A DNA stretch of 64,000 nt from Rhodoluna sp. (GCF_024641065.1 NZ_JAHEDV010000001.1:310001-374000), one strand, 5' to 3'; shown: positions 15,248 through 26,225, numbered from the stretch's first letter. Notes: generated from the letters alone by a model not told the origin. Made by a program: numbers and translations.

Positions 15248-16768
15248 TTAGTCTTCCTTTTCGAAGTCCTCAGGAGATGACCAAATGCCAGCCTCTCCTT
15301 CTTTTCTCAGTTCTTCACGGGCGGCAGCCTTGCCATCCATGCGCTCTTTATAGGTCTGGCGACGTTCTTTAGTGGTTCGTCGTTCGCGCATGTCGAATCG
15401 CGCGTCTGTGCCTCGAGGGCCAGCAATCAGCTCGGCGTTAGAAGCAATTGCCGGCTCCCAGTCGAAGACGATGCCCTTGTCTGGGCCGATAACCACGGTC
15501 GAGCCAGCTACAGCACCAGCTTTATAAAGCTCTTGCTCGAGACCGATTTTGCCCAAACGGTCTGCCAAGTAGCCAATAGCTTCTTCGTTTGCAAAGTTAG
15601 TCTGGTGAACCCAACGCTCTGGCTTAGGGCCGAGAACACGGAAGATCTCTTCGTCGCCAACCATCTCACGACGAATCTCAAACTTGTTTTCGCTGCGCTT
15701 TTCTTGCATCAACTGAATGCGAGGCTTGACCGGCGCTGACTCTTTGTCTCGTCTTGCTTCTTCAACCAACTTGGCCAGCGCAAAGTTAAGTTCGCGCAAA
15801 CCCATTTTGCTGATCGCAGAAATGATGAACACTTTGTAACCGCGAGCCTCTAGGTCTGGCTTTACAAACTCAGCTAGTTCTAGTGCGTCTGGAACATCGG
15901 CCTTATTCAAAGCAATCAACTGTGGGCGCTTCGTCAAAGGCAATTCACCCTCAGGCACCTCATAGGCGTCAAGTTCTTTGAGAATCTTGTCTAAGTCGGT
16001 TAGTGGATCGCGGTTTGGCTCTAGGGTTGCACAGTCAATTACATGCAACAAAGCTGAACAACGCTCAACGTGACGCAAGAACTGCAGCCCTAGGCCTTTG
16101 CCCTCGCTAGCACCCTCGATCAAACCAGGAACATCGGCAATGGTAAAGCGAGTTTCGCCTGCCTGAACCACACCAAGGTTTGGGTGCAAAGTCGTGAATG
16201 GGTAGTCGGCAATTTTTGGTCGCGCGGCACTCAACGCTGCAATAAGTGAAGATTTTCCGGCGCTTGGGTAACCCACAAGTGCTACGTCGGCAACAGTCTT
16301 CAATTCAAGGATGATGTCGCCGCGCCAGCCTGGTACACCAAATAGTGCGAATCCAGGAGCTTTGCGCTTTGAGCTTGAAAGAGCTGCGTTTCCGAGGCCA
16401 CCGAGACCACCCTCGGCAATGATGAGCTCCATGCCCTCTTCATCGAGGTCGGCAATAACCACACCACGCTGAGTCTTTACAACGGTACCTACCGGAACAG
16501 AAAGCTGAAGGCTTTCGCCGTGGTGACCGTTTCTAAAGTCACCCGCGCCATCGCCACCATCGCCAGCGGCACGGTGAGGGTGAAAGTGAAAATCAAGCAA
16601 GGTAGTGACGTTGGGGTCTGAAATCAGACTGATGCTGCCACCCTTGCCGCCGTCGGCGCCGTCAGGGCCGGCAAGAGGCTTGAACTTCTCGCGCTTAACT
16701 GAAACACAACCATCGCCGCCATCCCCAGCGCGAACGTGAAGAGTCACTTGGTCGACAAATGAAACCAA
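15248..16768 (-). CDS. obgE: GTPase Obg (CgtA)
   Basis: Obg is an essential GTPase in 50S assembly and stress signalling. Domains run in order: the glycine-rich Obg fold (1-158, with GDGGDGCVSVKREKF and GGKGGS), the G domain with P-loop GYPSAGKSSL, G3 DVPGLIEGAS, G4 NKAD and G5 ISAISK, then an OCT domain (about 355-430). After it comes a basic, charged tail with KERRQTYKERM and REELRKEG. The length of 506 residues is normal for actinobacteria. The start is TTG 16768. A near-perfect Shine-Dalgarno (AAAGGAGGA) lies a few bases upstream, and no ATG is nearby. Confidence 0.97.
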   Translation of the reverse strand: MVSFVDQVTLHVRAGDGGDGCVSVKREKFKPLAGPDGADGGKGGSISLISDPNVTTLLDFHFHPHRAAGDGGDGAGDFRNGHHGESLQLSVPVGTVVKTQRGVVIADLDEEGMELIIAEGGLGGLGNAALSSSKRKAPGFALFGVPGWRGDIILELKTVADVALVGYPSAGKSSLIAALSAARPKIADYPFTTLHPNLGVVQAGETRFTIADVPGLIEGASEGKGLGLQFLRHVERCSALLHVIDCATLEPNRDPLTDLDKILKELDAYEVPEGELPLTKRPQLIALNKADVPDALELAEFVKPDLEARGYKVFIISAISKMGLRELNFALAKLVEEARRDKESAPVKPRIQLMQEKRSENKFEIRREMVGDEEIFRVLGPKPERWVHQTNFANEEAIGYLADRLGKIGLEQELYKAGAVAGSTVVIGPDKGIVFDWEPAIASNAELIAGPRGTDARFDMRERRTTKERRQTYKERMDGKAAAREELRKEGEAGIWSSPEDFEKED

Positions 16769-16810
16769 GATGTCCTCCTTTTTTTAGAACCTAATGAATT
16801 GTTGCAAGAA

Positions 16811-16837
16811 ACAGGAAAGGCGAGCCAAAGGCCCGCC
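16811..16837 (-). terminator. Partial terminator or attenuator after rpmA
   Basis: On the minus strand GGCGGGCC-TTT-GGCTCGCC forms an 8-pair stem with one G-U pair, followed by TTTCCTGTTTC. It lies 22 bases after the rpmA stop and upstream of obg. It would separate highly expressed ribosomal protein genes from obgE, allowing partial read-through. Confidence 0.6.
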
Positions 16838-16858
16838 TCCTGGAAAAGCTAGTTTTTA

Positions 16859-17113
16859 CTAAGCAGCGTCAATCACGTTGACAACGCGGCGGCCACCCTT
16901 GGTGCCGAACTCTACTGAGCCAGCTGACAGAGCGAACAGAGTGTCGTCTTTACCCTTGCCCACGTTTGCACCTGGGTGGAAGTGGGTTCCGCGCTGGCGA
17001 ACTAGAATCTCGCCTGCGTTTACTTCTTGACCTGCGTAACGCTTAACGCCTAGACGCTGTGCGTTTGAGTCGCGACCGTTTCGGGTCGAGCTAACACCTT
17101 TTTTGGAAGCCAT
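16859..17113 (-). CDS. rpmA: 50S ribosomal protein L27
   Basis: L27 lies near the peptidyl transferase centre. The 84 residues start [16 protein letters not shown] and include the conserved [21 protein letters not shown] and GKDDTLFAL segments. There is no cleavable N-terminal extension of the Firmicutes type. AAAGGA lies upstream of the ATG. It sits 14 bases after rplU and shares its promoter. Confidence 0.98.
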   Translation of the reverse strand: MASKKGVSSTRNGRDSNAQRLGVKRYAGQEVNAGEILVRQRGTHFHPGANVGKGKDDTLFALSAGSVEFGTKGGRRVVNVIDAA

Positions 17114-17127
17114 TTTGTGTCAGTCCT

Positions 17128-17436
17128 TTACTTGATCTCAGTGACCTGAACGCGGGTAAGGTCTGCACGGAAACCCTGGCGCTTCTTGTAACCGGTCTTG
17201 TTCTTGTACTTCTGGATGATGATCTTTGGACCACGTAGGTCGTTTAGAACCTCAGCGGTAACCTTCACCTTGGCAAGTGCCTTGGCATCGGTGGTGACCT
17301 TGTCACCGTCAACTAGAAGAAGAGCTGAAAGCTCAATCTTGCCGTTGGCATCAGCCTTAATACGGTCGAGAGTCACGATGGTGCCTACTGACACCTTCTC
17401 TTGACGGCCGCCTGCGCGGACTACTGCGTAAACCAC
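17128..17436 (-). CDS. rplU: 50S ribosomal protein L21
   Basis: L21 binds 23S rRNA. The 102 residues include [13 protein letters not shown] at the N-terminus and the C-terminal [25 protein letters not shown] signature. The start is GTG 17436 with AAAGGG seven bases upstream. A consensus-like promoter lies about 60 bases upstream in the gap after rne, so rplU-rpmA can be transcribed independently of RNase E. Confidence 0.98.
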   Translation of the reverse strand: MVYAVVRAGGRQEKVSVGTIVTLDRIKADANGKIELSALLLVDGDKVTTDAKALAKVKVTAEVLNDLRGPKIIIQKYKNKTGYKKRQGFRADLTRVQVTEIK

Positions 17437-17504
17437 AGATCTACCCTTTGTTCGAAAGTCTTATTGTGTTGCAATTGCGAATACTCAACAGGCAACGAGA
17501 ATTC

Positions 17505-17533
17505 AGTCTACATTGCCATTGGGCTATGGTCAA
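17505..17533 (-). promoter_or_regulatory. Sigma-70-type promoter for rplU-rpmA
   Basis: On the minus strand TTGACC (17533-17528) is followed by a 17-base spacer and TAGACT (17510-17505), close to consensus. The predicted start is near 17498, leaving a leader of roughly 60 bases before the rplU GTG. It falls in the 103-base gap between rne and rplU. Confidence 0.72.
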
Positions 17534-17539
17534 ACCTAT

Positions 17540-19792
17540 TTAGCCCTCATTTTGAGTATTGCTTGAATCAATTGGTGCTGGGGCGCTGCCACCGCTGGTT
17601 GCACGGCGTGGCTTGCGGCGACCCTGACCAGGTGCCTTTGGCTCTGGAAGAGCTTCTAGCACTGCTTCAAGCATTTTTTCGGCCTCTACCGAGGTGTCAG
17701 CGACAACCTTGGCCTGAGGAAGAGAAATCGGCGATTCTTCACCGGCAGCTTCGTGGGCGGCGACGGTGGATGCGGCAATCTTGGCGACAACGCTGTTGAT
17801 TTCAACTGCGCGTTCAGGAGTAACCACCTTTGCAGGCTCAGGCTTTTGGTTGCGGTCATTGCGACCACGCTTGCCCTGTTTCTGCTGCTGTTGAGGTTTG
17901 GCGTCATCCGAGTGATTGCGGTTCGAACGCATGATTGGCTCGTGGTGAACGATCACACCACGGCTAGCACAAGCCTCACAAGGCTCTGAGAAGGCCTCTA
18001 GTAGGCCGATGCCCAACTTCTTACGAGTCATTTGAACCAGTCCCAAAGAGGTAACCTCAGCCACCTGGTGCTTGGTGCGGTCGCGGCTTAGACATTCCAT
18101 AAGGCGACGCTGAACTAGGTCGCGGTTTGATTCCAAGACCATGTCGATGAAGTCAACCACGATGATTCCACCGATGTCACGGAGGCGAAGCTGGCGAACG
18201 ATTTCTTCAGCCGCTTCAAGGTTGTTCTTGGTGACGGTCTCTTCGAGGTTTCCGCCCGAACCAACAAACTTTCCGGTGTTAACATCGACCACAGTCATAG
18301 CTTCGGTGCGGTCTATAACCAATGAACCACCTGAAGGCAGGTAAACCTTGCGGTCGAGCGCCTTGGCGATTTGCTCGCCTACTCGGTATTCGTCGAAGAC
18401 ATCCCTGCTGCCCTCGTATTTTTCAACACGCTCTAGCAAGTCTGGGGCTACCGATTTTAGGTACTCTTCGATGGTTTCGCGAGCGTCATCGCCGGCAATA
18501 ACCATCTTTTGGAAGTCTTCGTTGAAGACATCACGCACGATTTTGACCAAAAGGTCTGGTTCGCTGTGAAGCAGAACCGGGGCCTGGCCCTTTTCAACCT
18601 TCTTGCTGATTTCTTCCCATTGCTGTTGCAAACGTTGAACGTCAAGAGTCAATTGCTCTTCGGTTGCGCCTTCGGCTGCAGTGCGCACAATCACGCCAGC
18701 ATCTTCAGGAAGAATCTCTTTCAAAATTTTCTTTAGTCGGGCACGCTCTGAGTCAGGTAGCTTGCGCGAAATTCCGTTCATTGAGCCATTTGGCACATAA
18801 ACCAGGTATCGACCAGGTAGCGAAACCTGACTGGTCAGACGAGCACCCTTTTGACCAACCGGGTCTTTGGTTACCTGAACCAAAACAGTGTCGCCAGACT
18901 TTAGAGCAAGCTCAATTCGACGAGGTTGATTGCCGGTCTCGGCAAGTTCCCAGTCAACTTCGCCAGAGTAAAGCACTGCGTTGCGGCCACGGCCGATGTC
19001 AACGAACGCTGCCTCCATGGATGGAAGAACGTTCTGGATCTTGCCGAGGTAGACGTTGCCGATCAGGGAAGCTTCAGAAGCCTTAGCTACGTAATGCTCA
19101 ACGAGGATGCCGTCTTCAAGCACTCCAATTTGAATCTTGCCGTCTTTAGAGCGAACCACCATGGTGCGGTCGACTGCTTCACGACGAGCCAAGAATTCAG
19201 ACTCGGTGATGATTGTGCGGCGGCGGCCAGCATCGCGACCATCTCGGCGACGTTGCTTTTTAGCCTCGAGACGAGTTGAGCCCTTAACTCGGGTCGGCTC
19301 GTTGCTTGGCGCCTTTGGCTCTCGTGGAGTGCGAACCTTCACGACGGTGTTCGGGTCTTCAGCTACCGGAGCTTCTTCACCAGCGCGACGACGTGAACGA
19401 CGACGAAGGTGGCTTTCGTCGCCTTCTGGTGCTAGGTCAACCGGGCGGCCACGCTTGGCATCGATTACCGGAGTTGGCAGATCAGGTGCCATGAACATAA
19501 GTGAAGTTGCAGAAACAGGTGCGGTTACCGGAGCCTCAACTGACGCGGCACCAGGCTCGTTTGACTCAGAAGCCTTTTCAGACGAACCAGAAGTTTTTGC
19601 TGGCGCCTTCTTTGTCGGTGCCTTTTTAGCAGGAGCGCGTTTAGCTGCAGGCTTCTTGGCCGGTGCTTCACTCTCTACAGTTGCGTCAACAATCGTTTCG
19701 ATTGATTCGGCTTCGATTTTTCCCACTGGCTTTTTAGCGCGGGTAGCACGAACGGTTTTTTCTGCGGGTGCGTTTGTTTCTTTATTCACCAT
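17540..19792 (-). CDS. rne: Ribonuclease E/G family endoribonuclease
   Basis: This 750-residue RNase E/G enzyme cleaves single-stranded RNA in mRNA decay and rRNA maturation. The N-terminal ~200 residues are a charged extension with KKPAAKRAPAKKAPTKKAPAK-like repeats, probably disordered. Then come an S1 domain (VGNVYLGKIQNVLPSMEAAF), the 5' sensor/RNase H-like region (VRTAAEGATEEQL), the DNase I-like catalytic domain with VVDVNTGKFVG and IVVDFIDM, and the zinc-link EPCEACASRG. A C-terminal Lys/Gln/Ala-rich tail follows. The start is ATG 19792, with GGAG about 11 bases upstream. It leads the rplU-rpmA-obg block. The 269 bases between it and the divergent VKOR gene hold no gene or strong promoter that I can identify. 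Confidence 0.96.
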   Translation of the reverse strand: MVNKETNAPAEKTVRATRAKKPVGKIEAESIETIVDATVESEAPAKKPAAKRAPAKKAPTKKAPAKTSGSSEKASESNEPGAASVEAPVTAPVSATSLMFMAPDLPTPVIDAKRGRPVDLAPEGDESHLRRRSRRRAGEEAPVAEDPNTVVKVRTPREPKAPSNEPTRVKGSTRLEAKKQRRRDGRDAGRRRTIITESEFLARREAVDRTMVVRSKDGKIQIGVLEDGILVEHYVAKASEASLIGNVYLGKIQNVLPSMEAAFVDIGRGRNAVLYSGEVDWELAETGNQPRRIELALKSGDTVLVQVTKDPVGQKGARLTSQVSLPGRYLVYVPNGSMNGISRKLPDSERARLKKILKEILPEDAGVIVRTAAEGATEEQLTLDVQRLQQQWEEISKKVEKGQAPVLLHSEPDLLVKIVRDVFNEDFQKMVIAGDDARETIEEYLKSVAPDLLERVEKYEGSRDVFDEYRVGEQIAKALDRKVYLPSGGSLVIDRTEAMTVVDVNTGKFVGSGGNLEETVTKNNLEAAEEIVRQLRLRDIGGIIVVDFIDMVLESNRDLVQRRLMECLSRDRTKHQVAEVTSLGLVQMTRKKLGIGLLEAFSEPCEACASRGVIVHHEPIMRSNRNHSDDAKPQQQQKQGKRGRNDRNQKPEPAKVVTPERAVEINSVVAKIAASTVAAHEAAGEESPISLPQAKVVADTSVEAEKMLEAVLEALPEPKAPGQGRRKPRRATSGGSAPAPIDSSNTQNEG

Positions 19793-20061
19793 TTCTGGTG
19801 TACTCCAAGCTGCCTATTTTCTGGGCCACACTCACCAGCCAATAAGGCGTAAATCCTTGTTGCTTACTTTTGCAAACAACCAAAACTATGTACGAGCAAC
19901 TCTTTTATTTGCGATTGCCGCTGCCCGATGGGTCTTAAGCGAATACAACTCGCAGGTTCTCGTGAAATCTTCGTCGAACCAGGTGTGGCCTGCTTCAACT
20001 TCTCTAAGTATGACACTTTGCCCGAGGATTGTCACCCATGGCGCGTGGCATACTTGAAAAC

Positions 20062-20682
20062 ATGAGCAACGCTGAAGCTAAAAACGGCATCCAACTGCAG
20101 CCAACCAGGGGCTTTGCATGGCACCTAATCATCACCGGCCTCATCGGTTGGATTGCAGCATTTAGCCTGACACTTGAGCGAATTCACGTGGCAACTAACC
20201 CGGATGCAACCCTCAGCTGCGACATCAGCATATTTATTTCATGCAAATCGGTAATGCTTACACCGCAGGCGTCGCTATTCGGCTTTCCTAACCCGTTGAT
20301 TGGCCTGGCGGCATTTATCGCTCCCATAGTTGTGGGCGCCGCGATTCTTGCCGGCGCAAAATTTGCAGCCTGGTTTTGGCGCCTCTTCGCCGTTGGCGTG
20401 AGCTTTGGTTTTCTCTTCGTGCTGTGGCTCTTTAGCCAAAGCGTTTTTGTCATCAACGTGCTTTGCCCTTATTGCATGTTGGCATGGGCCGCGATGGTTC
20501 CAATGTTCTGGAAGGTCATATTGTTCGGAGCTAAGGATGGCTTCATTGACACTCCCCTGCGTTTCGTCGATTTCTTCGACCGCGCGTATTCAAAATCTTG
20601 GGCATTCACTCTGGTTACCGAACTAGTCGTAATCCTGGTAATCGTGATTCACTTCTGGACTTGGTGGCCAACCCTTTTCTAA
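20062..20682 (+). CDS. Vitamin K epoxide reductase (VKOR) family membrane oxidoreductase
   Basis: VKOR homologues in actinobacteria reoxidise a DsbA-like partner and pass electrons to menaquinone, supporting disulfide formation outside the membrane. The 206-residue version starts at ATG 20062; an ATG at 20029 would add 11 residues. It has five hydrophobic helices, the loop cysteine pair Cys53 and Cys61, and the active CxxC as Cys135-Pro-Tyr-Cys138. No Trx-like fusion is present, so a separate DsbA-like partner is expected. Several secreted proteins in this window are cysteine-rich and would need such a system. Confidence 0.92.
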   Translation: MSNAEAKNGIQLQPTRGFAWHLIITGLIGWIAAFSLTLERIHVATNPDATLSCDISIFISCKSVMLTPQASLFGFPNPLIGLAAFIAPIVVGAAILAGAKFAAWFWRLFAVGVSFGFLFVLWLFSQSVFVINVLCPYCMLAWAAMVPMFWKVILFGAKDGFIDTPLRFVDFFDRAYSKSWAFTLVTELVVILVIVIHFWTWWPTLF

Positions 20683-20704
20683 GCCTGATTTGCAAGCCTT
20701 CTCG

Positions 20705-20744
20705 AATAGAAAAAGCCCTCCAATTGATGGAGGGCTTTTCTATT
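20705..20744. terminator. Bidirectional terminator between VKOR and ndk
   Basis: AATAGAAAAAGCCCTCC and GGAGGGCTTTTCTATT pair around the loop near ATTGA. It has A/T tracts on both sides and serves both converging genes. Confidence 0.88.
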
Positions 20745-20748
20745 AAAC

Positions 20749-21159
20749 CTAGAACCAGAGGGCCAATTCACGTTCGGCGGACTCGACCGAATCTGAGCCG
20801 TGAACCAGATTCTGCTGCACTTTCAAACCCCAGTCTCGACCAAGGTCTCCACGAATTGTTCCCGGAGCAGCAACTGTTGGGTCGGTAGCGCCAGCAAGCG
20901 ATCTAAAACCTTCGATGACACGGTTACCTTCAAGGCGAATGGCAACCACATCTCCTGAGTTCATGAACTCTACGAGTGGTTGAAAAAATGGCTTTCCCTC
21001 GTGCTCGGCATAGTGCTCAGTTAGAAGCGCAATTGAAGGCGTGAACTTTTTCAAGTCGGCAACGACATAGCCCTTTGCCTCGCAGCGAGCGATGATCTCG
21101 CCAATCAAGTTGCGCTTGGTGCCGTCTGGCTTGATGAGTACGAGTGTTGCCTGAGACAT
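20749..21159 (-). CDS. ndk: Nucleoside diphosphate kinase
   Basis: Ndk transfers the gamma phosphate between nucleotides through a phosphohistidine. The 136 residues start MSQATLVLIKPDGTKR. The catalytic His120 lies in NLVHGSDSVESAERE. The length is standard. AGAGGAG before the ATG lies at the 3' end of the upstream DUF4233 gene, whose stop codon adjoins the start. Confidence 0.98.
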   Translation of the reverse strand: MSQATLVLIKPDGTKRNLIGEIIARCEAKGYVVADLKKFTPSIALLTEHYAEHEGKPFFQPLVEFMNSGDVVAIRLEGNRVIEGFRSLAGATDPTVAAPGTIRGDLGRDWGLKVQQNLVHGSDSVESAERELALWF

Positions 21160-21540
21160 TTACTGCTCCTCTTCTAGAGTCTGACCAGCAGCCAGATTTT
21201 TTTCGAATACTGCACGAGCTTTATCGATGGTTGATCCGGCAATCATCGCCCAAGCCCAAAGGCAAACGAAGATAGCGCCAACCACATACATGAGCGGCAC
21301 CCAGATTCCCAAAGCTACGACTACGAGCTGAAGAAACCAGCCAAAAACATATGAGAACTTGCGACCCAAAATGGCAGGCGTGGCGATCAGAATAAACGCG
21401 AGCGAGAGGCCAATTGCCCAGACCACCGGGCCGTCTGCAACTTTCAAACCAAATGCAACCAGGGTTGCAAAAAACACGACAAATGATTCAAATGCCAGAA
21501 GCATTGACCCCAGTGTTCGTTGAGTTGATTTTTTACGCAT
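21160..21540 (-). CDS. DUF4233 domain-containing membrane protein
   Basis: A 126-residue protein with four hydrophobic segments and a charged C-terminus (TIDKARAVFEKNLAAGQTLEEEQ). It matches DUF4233, found between folC and ndk in actinobacteria. I chose ATG 21540, giving [20 protein letters not shown], because GAGGC lies upstream and the codon overlaps the folC stop. A start at 21555 would add five residues without a binding site. No function is known. Confidence 0.85.
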   Translation of the reverse strand: MRKKSTQRTLGSMLLAFESFVVFFATLVAFGLKVADGPVVWAIGLSLAFILIATPAILGRKFSYVFGWFLQLVVVALGIWVPLMYVVGAIFVCLWAWAMIAGSTIDKARAVFEKNLAAGQTLEEEQ

Positions 21541-22915
21541 CTTGTTCAGCCTCAATTTGTTTTAGTTTAAGAACATCGCCAACCAGCGTGATTGACCCAG
21601 TGACCACAACCGCAGCCGCTTGCCCCTTTGGCAAAAGAAGTTGCGCCTCAGCCAATGCCCATTGCACATTTGGCTGCACCTTCACACGGTCAGCACCTAG
21701 AACTTCTCGTGCTAACTCGGCAAGCTCTTCAGCAGGAATAACGCGATCAGACGATGACTGAGTAACAATTACTTCAATCAGCGAATCATCTAGTTCAGAA
21801 AGAAGCGCACGGGCATTTTTCTCAGCCAAAATCGAGATGACTCCGACCACATAAGGAGAGCCGAAATTATCTTTCAAGGCTTTCGCGAGCGACTGAGCCC
21901 CCTGTGGGTTATGCGCTGCGTCAAGAATTACTAGAGGCTCTCGTGAGACGACCTGAAGTCGACCCGGTGATGAGAAATCAGCGAAAGCAGCTCGAACAAC
22001 GTCATCCATGATTCTTTGCTCGCCGCCGCCAAGAAAAGCCTCAACGGCAGCAACAGCGAGAGCTGCGTTCTCAGCCTGATAAAAACCGTGAACCGGAAGG
22101 TTCAAGTCGTGATATTCGCCGGCCAATGTGCGCAGCGAGACAGTCTGACCAAGGATGTTTGGTTCACTAGACAGAACCTCGAAGCCAACGCCGTAGGCAG
22201 TCATCTTCTCGGCTAATTGGGCCGACTTAGCCTCTAGCTGTTCGAATGCCTCTGGTTCTTGGCTCGCGCTTAGAACGATGGCATCCTGCTTGATGATTCC
22301 AGCTTTGGTCTTGGCAATCTCAGTCAAAGTAGAACCTAGGCGATCTGCGTGATCGATTGAAATCGGTGTGAAGACAGCCACATCACCATCGGCGACATTG
22401 GTTGAATCCCATTCGCCACCCATTCCCACTTCGAGAACCAGCACGTCAACCGGCGCATCGGCAAAGATAGAGAAACCGAGCACGGCGAGGGCCTCAAAGA
22501 AAGTAAGTGGCTCATCACCCTGTGTGGCAAGTTCAGCATCAACCATTTCAATAATTGGCTCAATTTCAGACCAAATGTTGAATAGACGCTCATCTGAAAC
22601 CGGTTCGCCGTCGAGTGACATGCGCTCGTTCAACTTCACCAGATGAGGGCTAGTGAAACGACCGGTTCTCAAACCGTGTTCACGAAGCAATCGCTCAATG
22701 AAACGCGCTGTGCTGGTTTTGCCGTTGGTTCCGGTTACGTGAATAACTCGATAGGCCTTTTGCGGGTCGCCAAGCAGAGCGGTTGCTCGCAGAGTGGGTT
22801 CAAGCCGAGGGCGAATCTGGTTTTCAGGAACTCGCTTCAGCAGAGCTGCCTCTACCTCGCGACCTTTGGCAGCCCAGTATTGTTCGTCGTCGAACTTGTC
22901 GAACTCGTCGCTCAA
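21533..22915 (-). CDS. folC: Bifunctional folylpolyglutamate synthase/dihydrofolate synthase
   Basis: FolC adds glutamate to dihydropteroate and tetrahydrofolates. The 460-residue protein has the P-loop [14 protein letters not shown] near residue 60, the [12 protein letters not shown] segment, the [17 protein letters not shown] motif, and the C-terminal [14 protein letters not shown] segment. The start overlaps the ileS stop by 4 bases, and its own stop overlaps the DUF4233 start, so the three are coupled. Confidence 0.96.
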   Translation of the reverse strand: MSDEFDKFDDEQYWAAKGREVEAALLKRVPENQIRPRLEPTLRATALLGDPQKAYRVIHVTGTNGKTSTARFIERLLREHGLRTGRFTSPHLVKLNERMSLDGEPVSDERLFNIWSEIEPIIEMVDAELATQGDEPLTFFEALAVLGFSIFADAPVDVLVLEVGMGGEWDSTNVADGDVAVFTPISIDHADRLGSTLTEIAKTKAGIIKQDAIVLSASQEPEAFEQLEAKSAQLAEKMTAYGVGFEVLSSEPNILGQTVSLRTLAGEYHDLNLPVHGFYQAENAALAVAAVEAFLGGGEQRIMDDVVRAAFADFSSPGRLQVVSREPLVILDAAHNPQGAQSLAKALKDNFGSPYVVGVISILAEKNARALLSELDDSLIEVIVTQSSSDRVIPAEELAELAREVLGADRVKVQPNVQWALAEAQLLLPKGQAAAVVVTGSITLVGDVLKLKQIEAEQDA

Positions 22916-25900
22916 ATCTTCTCCACCACAACTGCTACTTGCTGGCCTTCGCCAACTGCCACGGCGTTGACTGAAGCCACACCGTTGATTGAAATAAGTT
23001 CAAGAGTCAGAGTTTCTGACATAACTAACTCTTGGTGTGTAGAAATCGCTGCCAAAACCGATTCGTCAGCTGTGACTGAAAGTTTGATTCGGTCGCTGAC
23101 ATCGAAGTCAGCTTCTTTTCGAGCATTTTGAACCGCACGGATAACGTCGCGTGCCAGACCTTCAGCCGCCAACTCTGGTGACACTTGGCCATCGAGAATC
23201 AGGAATCCGGTTGGCAAAATACCGATGTGGTCAGTTGACTCTTCGGCACCGTCTGTAGTTCCGGCAACTAGATCGATGATGAACTCTCCATCGACAAGCT
23301 CGATTCCACCCACGATCACTGCTCCGTTGGCATCTGACCAGTCGCCTGCCTTTGCTGCCGCGATAACGGCCTGAACTGACTTTCCGATGCGAGGGCCAGC
23401 CGCGCGTGAGTTGACGGTTAGTCGCTTGACCACACCGAACTCTGATGTTGAGCCAAGTGACATCTCGACCAAGGCGACAGATTTCACGTTGAGCTCTTCA
23501 GCAATGATGGCCGAGAACTGATCGAGCGATGCTGCATTCTTGGTAACCACGGTGAGTTTAGCCAAAGGCAGACGAACACGTAGCCCTGAGCCTTTTCTCA
23601 AGCTGTTCGCAACCGAGCTGACTGTTCGAACCTGGTCCATAGCTTCGACCAGAGCTGAATCATTTGGAATGCTGGCGGCATCAGGCCACGACTCAAGGTG
23701 CACGCTTCGGCCTGCGGTTAGACCGCGCCAAATCTCTTCGGTGACCATTGGAAGCAGCGGCGCAGCAACTCGACAAACGATTTCGAGAACTGTGTAAAGC
23801 GTGTCAAACGCTTCAGCAGAGGCATCCCAGAATCGATCGCGCGAGCGACGAACATACCAGTTGGTCAATACGTCGGCGAATTCGCGAAGACTGTTAGTCG
23901 CTGAATAAGAATCAAATTTATTCAGGTGCGCTTCAACTTCGTTCACCAAATCGTGAGTCTTCGAGAGCAAGTAACGGTCGAGAACATCCTGGCTTGAAAC
24001 CGACCACTTAGCTTCATAGTTCGATGCATTCGCATACAAAGAGAAGAAGTAGTAGGTGTTCCAGAGTGGCAATAGAACCTGTCGCACTCCCTCGCGAATA
24101 CCCTGCTCGGTAACAATCAAGTTGCCGCCGCGAAGAATTGGGCTCGACAGCAAGAACCAACGCATAGCGTCAGCGCCATCACGATCGAAAACTTCATTCA
24201 CATCTGGATAGTTACGCAATGACTTTGACATTTTTTGTCCGTCATTACCCAGGATGATTCCGTGCGAAACCGCTGATTTGAAAGCTGGGCGATCAAATAA
24301 CGCAGTAGACAAAACGTGCAGCGTGTAGAACCAGCCGCGGGTCTGACCAACGTATTCAACTATGTAGTCGCCAGGGTTGTGGGTTTCAAACCACTCGCGG
24401 TTTTCAAATGGATAGTGGGCCTGGGCAAATGGCATTGAGCCAGATTCAAACCAGCAGTCAAGAACTTCTGGAACGCGACGCATGGTCGATTTTCCGGTTG
24501 GGTCATCAGGGTTAGGTCGAGTCAACTCATCGATAACCGGGCGGTGAAAGTCTGCCGGGCGAACTCCAAAATCACGCTCAAGCTCGTCGAGCGAGCCATA
24601 AACATCAATTCTTGGATAGTTCGGGTCGTCTGATTTCCAGACTGGAATTGGTGCACCCCAGAAACGGTTGCGGCTAATTGCCCAGTCGCGAACGTTTTCA
24701 AGCCACTTGCCAAACGAACCATCTTTGGTGTGATCTGGTGTCCAGTCGATTTGCTGGTTGAGCTCAATCATGCGGTCACGAAGTTTGGTTGTCTCAACAA
24801 ACCACGAAGAAACTGCCTTGTAGATCAGCGGGTTCTTGCAGCGGTAACAGTGCGGGTATGAGTGCTCGTAGCTTGCCTGGCGCAAGACTCTGCCGGCGTT
24901 TTTCAGGTGCTGCGAAATTGGCTTATTTGCTTCGAATACATGCTGGCCTTCGAAGTCGGTGACGATTGAATTGAACTCGCCGCGCTCGTTGATCGAAACG
25001 TAGGTCGGAATTCCAGCCTCGTTACATACGTTTTGGTCATCTTCACCATAGGCCGGTGCCTGGTGCACGATACCGGTTCCATCTGAGTCGGCAACGTAGT
25101 CGGCGACAACAACCTGCCAAGCGTTGGTAACCTCAAATTTTTCGGTGTCTGAGTAGTAATCAAAAAGGCGCTCGTAACGAATGCCGGCCAGGTCTGCACC
25201 CGGGTGAGTTTCAACTACTGCGGCAAGAGCCTCTTCAGCTGATTCGTAGCCCAAGTCTTTGGCGTAACCGCCGAGCAATGACTTTGCGATTACGTACTTG
25301 GTTCCGGCTGGGCCGCCATCACCTGCACCTTCAGGGCCAGCTGCAACAACCGCATATTCAATTTCAGGGCCAACCGCCAGTGCAAAGTTAGTCGGGAGAG
25401 TCCACGGAGTGGTGGTCCATGCCAGCAGACGCGCACCCTCTAGTTTTTGACCAGCTGAGATCGGGAAGGTAACGGTCAGGGTTTGGTCTTGACGGTTTTT
25501 GTAAACCTCGTCATCCATGCGAAGTTCGTGGTTAGACAGCGGAGTTTCGCAGCGCCAGCAATAAGCCAAAACTTTGAAGCCTTCATAAATCAGGCCCTTT
25601 TTGTAAAGCTCGCCGAATGCCCAAAGAACGCTCTCGGTGTAGTTGGTGTCTAGAGTTTTGTAGTCATTGTCAAAGTCAACCCAGCGCGCCTGGCGGGTTA
25701 TGTATGAACGCCATTCCTCGGTGTACTTAAGCACGGATGACTTGCAATAAGCATTGAACTTATCGATTCCATACTTTTCAATTTCAGGGCGACCCGAAAT
25801 GCCTAGTTGACGTTCAGCCTCAACTTCGGCTGGCAAACCGTGGGTGTCCCAGCCAAAGCGACGCTCAACGCGGAACCCCTGCATTGTTTTAAAACGCGGA

Positions 25901-26142
25901 ACCATGTCTTTTGCATAACCGGTTAATAAGTGCCCGTAGTGCGGAAGGCCGTTTGCAAAAGGTGGGCCATCGTAGAAGACAAACTCTTCGGCGCCTTCTG
26001 CTGCACGCTGATCAATTGATGCTTGGAACGTCCCGTCTTTCTCCCAGTATTTAAGAATTTGCTCTTCAACACCCGGAAAACTAGGGCTTGGGTTTACACC
26101 CTCGCGCGCGGCGTTTGAGGAGTCATTGTTCTTGGGATACAT
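22912..26142 (-). CDS. ileS: Isoleucyl-tRNA synthetase
   Basis: IleS charges tRNA-Ile. The 1076 residues match the eukaryote-like long form common in actinobacteria. Visible motifs are the HIGH-type [13 protein letters not shown] near residue 70, the CP1 editing domain with [13 protein letters not shown], and KMSKS in [13 protein letters not shown]. An anticodon-binding domain and a long C-terminal region with [11 protein letters not shown] follow. The start is ATG 26142. Only about 83 bases separate it from the divergent valS, so there is no room for a T-box leader. Confidence 0.97.
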   Translation of the reverse strand: MYPKNNDSSNAAREGVNPSPSFPGVEEQILKYWEKDGTFQASIDQRAAEGAEEFVFYDGPPFANGLPHYGHLLTGYAKDMVPRFKTMQGFRVERRFGWDTHGLPAEVEAERQLGISGRPEIEKYGIDKFNAYCKSSVLKYTEEWRSYITRQARWVDFDNDYKTLDTNYTESVLWAFGELYKKGLIYEGFKVLAYCWRCETPLSNHELRMDDEVYKNRQDQTLTVTFPISAGQKLEGARLLAWTTTPWTLPTNFALAVGPEIEYAVVAAGPEGAGDGGPAGTKYVIAKSLLGGYAKDLGYESAEEALAAVVETHPGADLAGIRYERLFDYYSDTEKFEVTNAWQVVVADYVADSDGTGIVHQAPAYGEDDQNVCNEAGIPTYVSINERGEFNSIVTDFEGQHVFEANKPISQHLKNAGRVLRQASYEHSYPHCYRCKNPLIYKAVSSWFVETTKLRDRMIELNQQIDWTPDHTKDGSFGKWLENVRDWAISRNRFWGAPIPVWKSDDPNYPRIDVYGSLDELERDFGVRPADFHRPVIDELTRPNPDDPTGKSTMRRVPEVLDCWFESGSMPFAQAHYPFENREWFETHNPGDYIVEYVGQTRGWFYTLHVLSTALFDRPAFKSAVSHGIILGNDGQKMSKSLRNYPDVNEVFDRDGADAMRWFLLSSPILRGGNLIVTEQGIREGVRQVLLPLWNTYYFFSLYANASNYEAKWSVSSQDVLDRYLLSKTHDLVNEVEAHLNKFDSYSATNSLREFADVLTNWYVRRSRDRFWDASAEAFDTLYTVLEIVCRVAAPLLPMVTEEIWRGLTAGRSVHLESWPDAASIPNDSALVEAMDQVRTVSSVANSLRKGSGLRVRLPLAKLTVVTKNAASLDQFSAIIAEELNVKSVALVEMSLGSTSEFGVVKRLTVNSRAAGPRIGKSVQAVIAAAKAGDWSDANGAVIVGGIELVDGEFIIDLVAGTTDGAEESTDHIGILPTGFLILDGQVSPELAAEGLARDVIRAVQNARKEADFDVSDRIKLSVTADESVLAAISTHQELVMSETLTLELISINGVASVNAVAVGEGQQVAVVVEKI

Positions 26143-26225
26143 GCAAGGCTTTCTTCGCTGTAATCAGGAGGATTTCTACTATCAATGTTAACCTGTAATA
26201 AACCCTTTTCTTGGAGACTTTCAGC

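Noticed and set aside
17401-20057. Several plus-strand open frames up to 306 codons opposite rne
   Set aside because: They lie antisense to a clear RNase E/G gene with all domains intact and have low-complexity Arg/Ser-rich products typical of shadow frames.
26143-26225. T-box or other riboswitch in front of ileS or valS
   Set aside because: The divergent gap is only about 80 bases, too short for a T-box, and no specifier stem was found.
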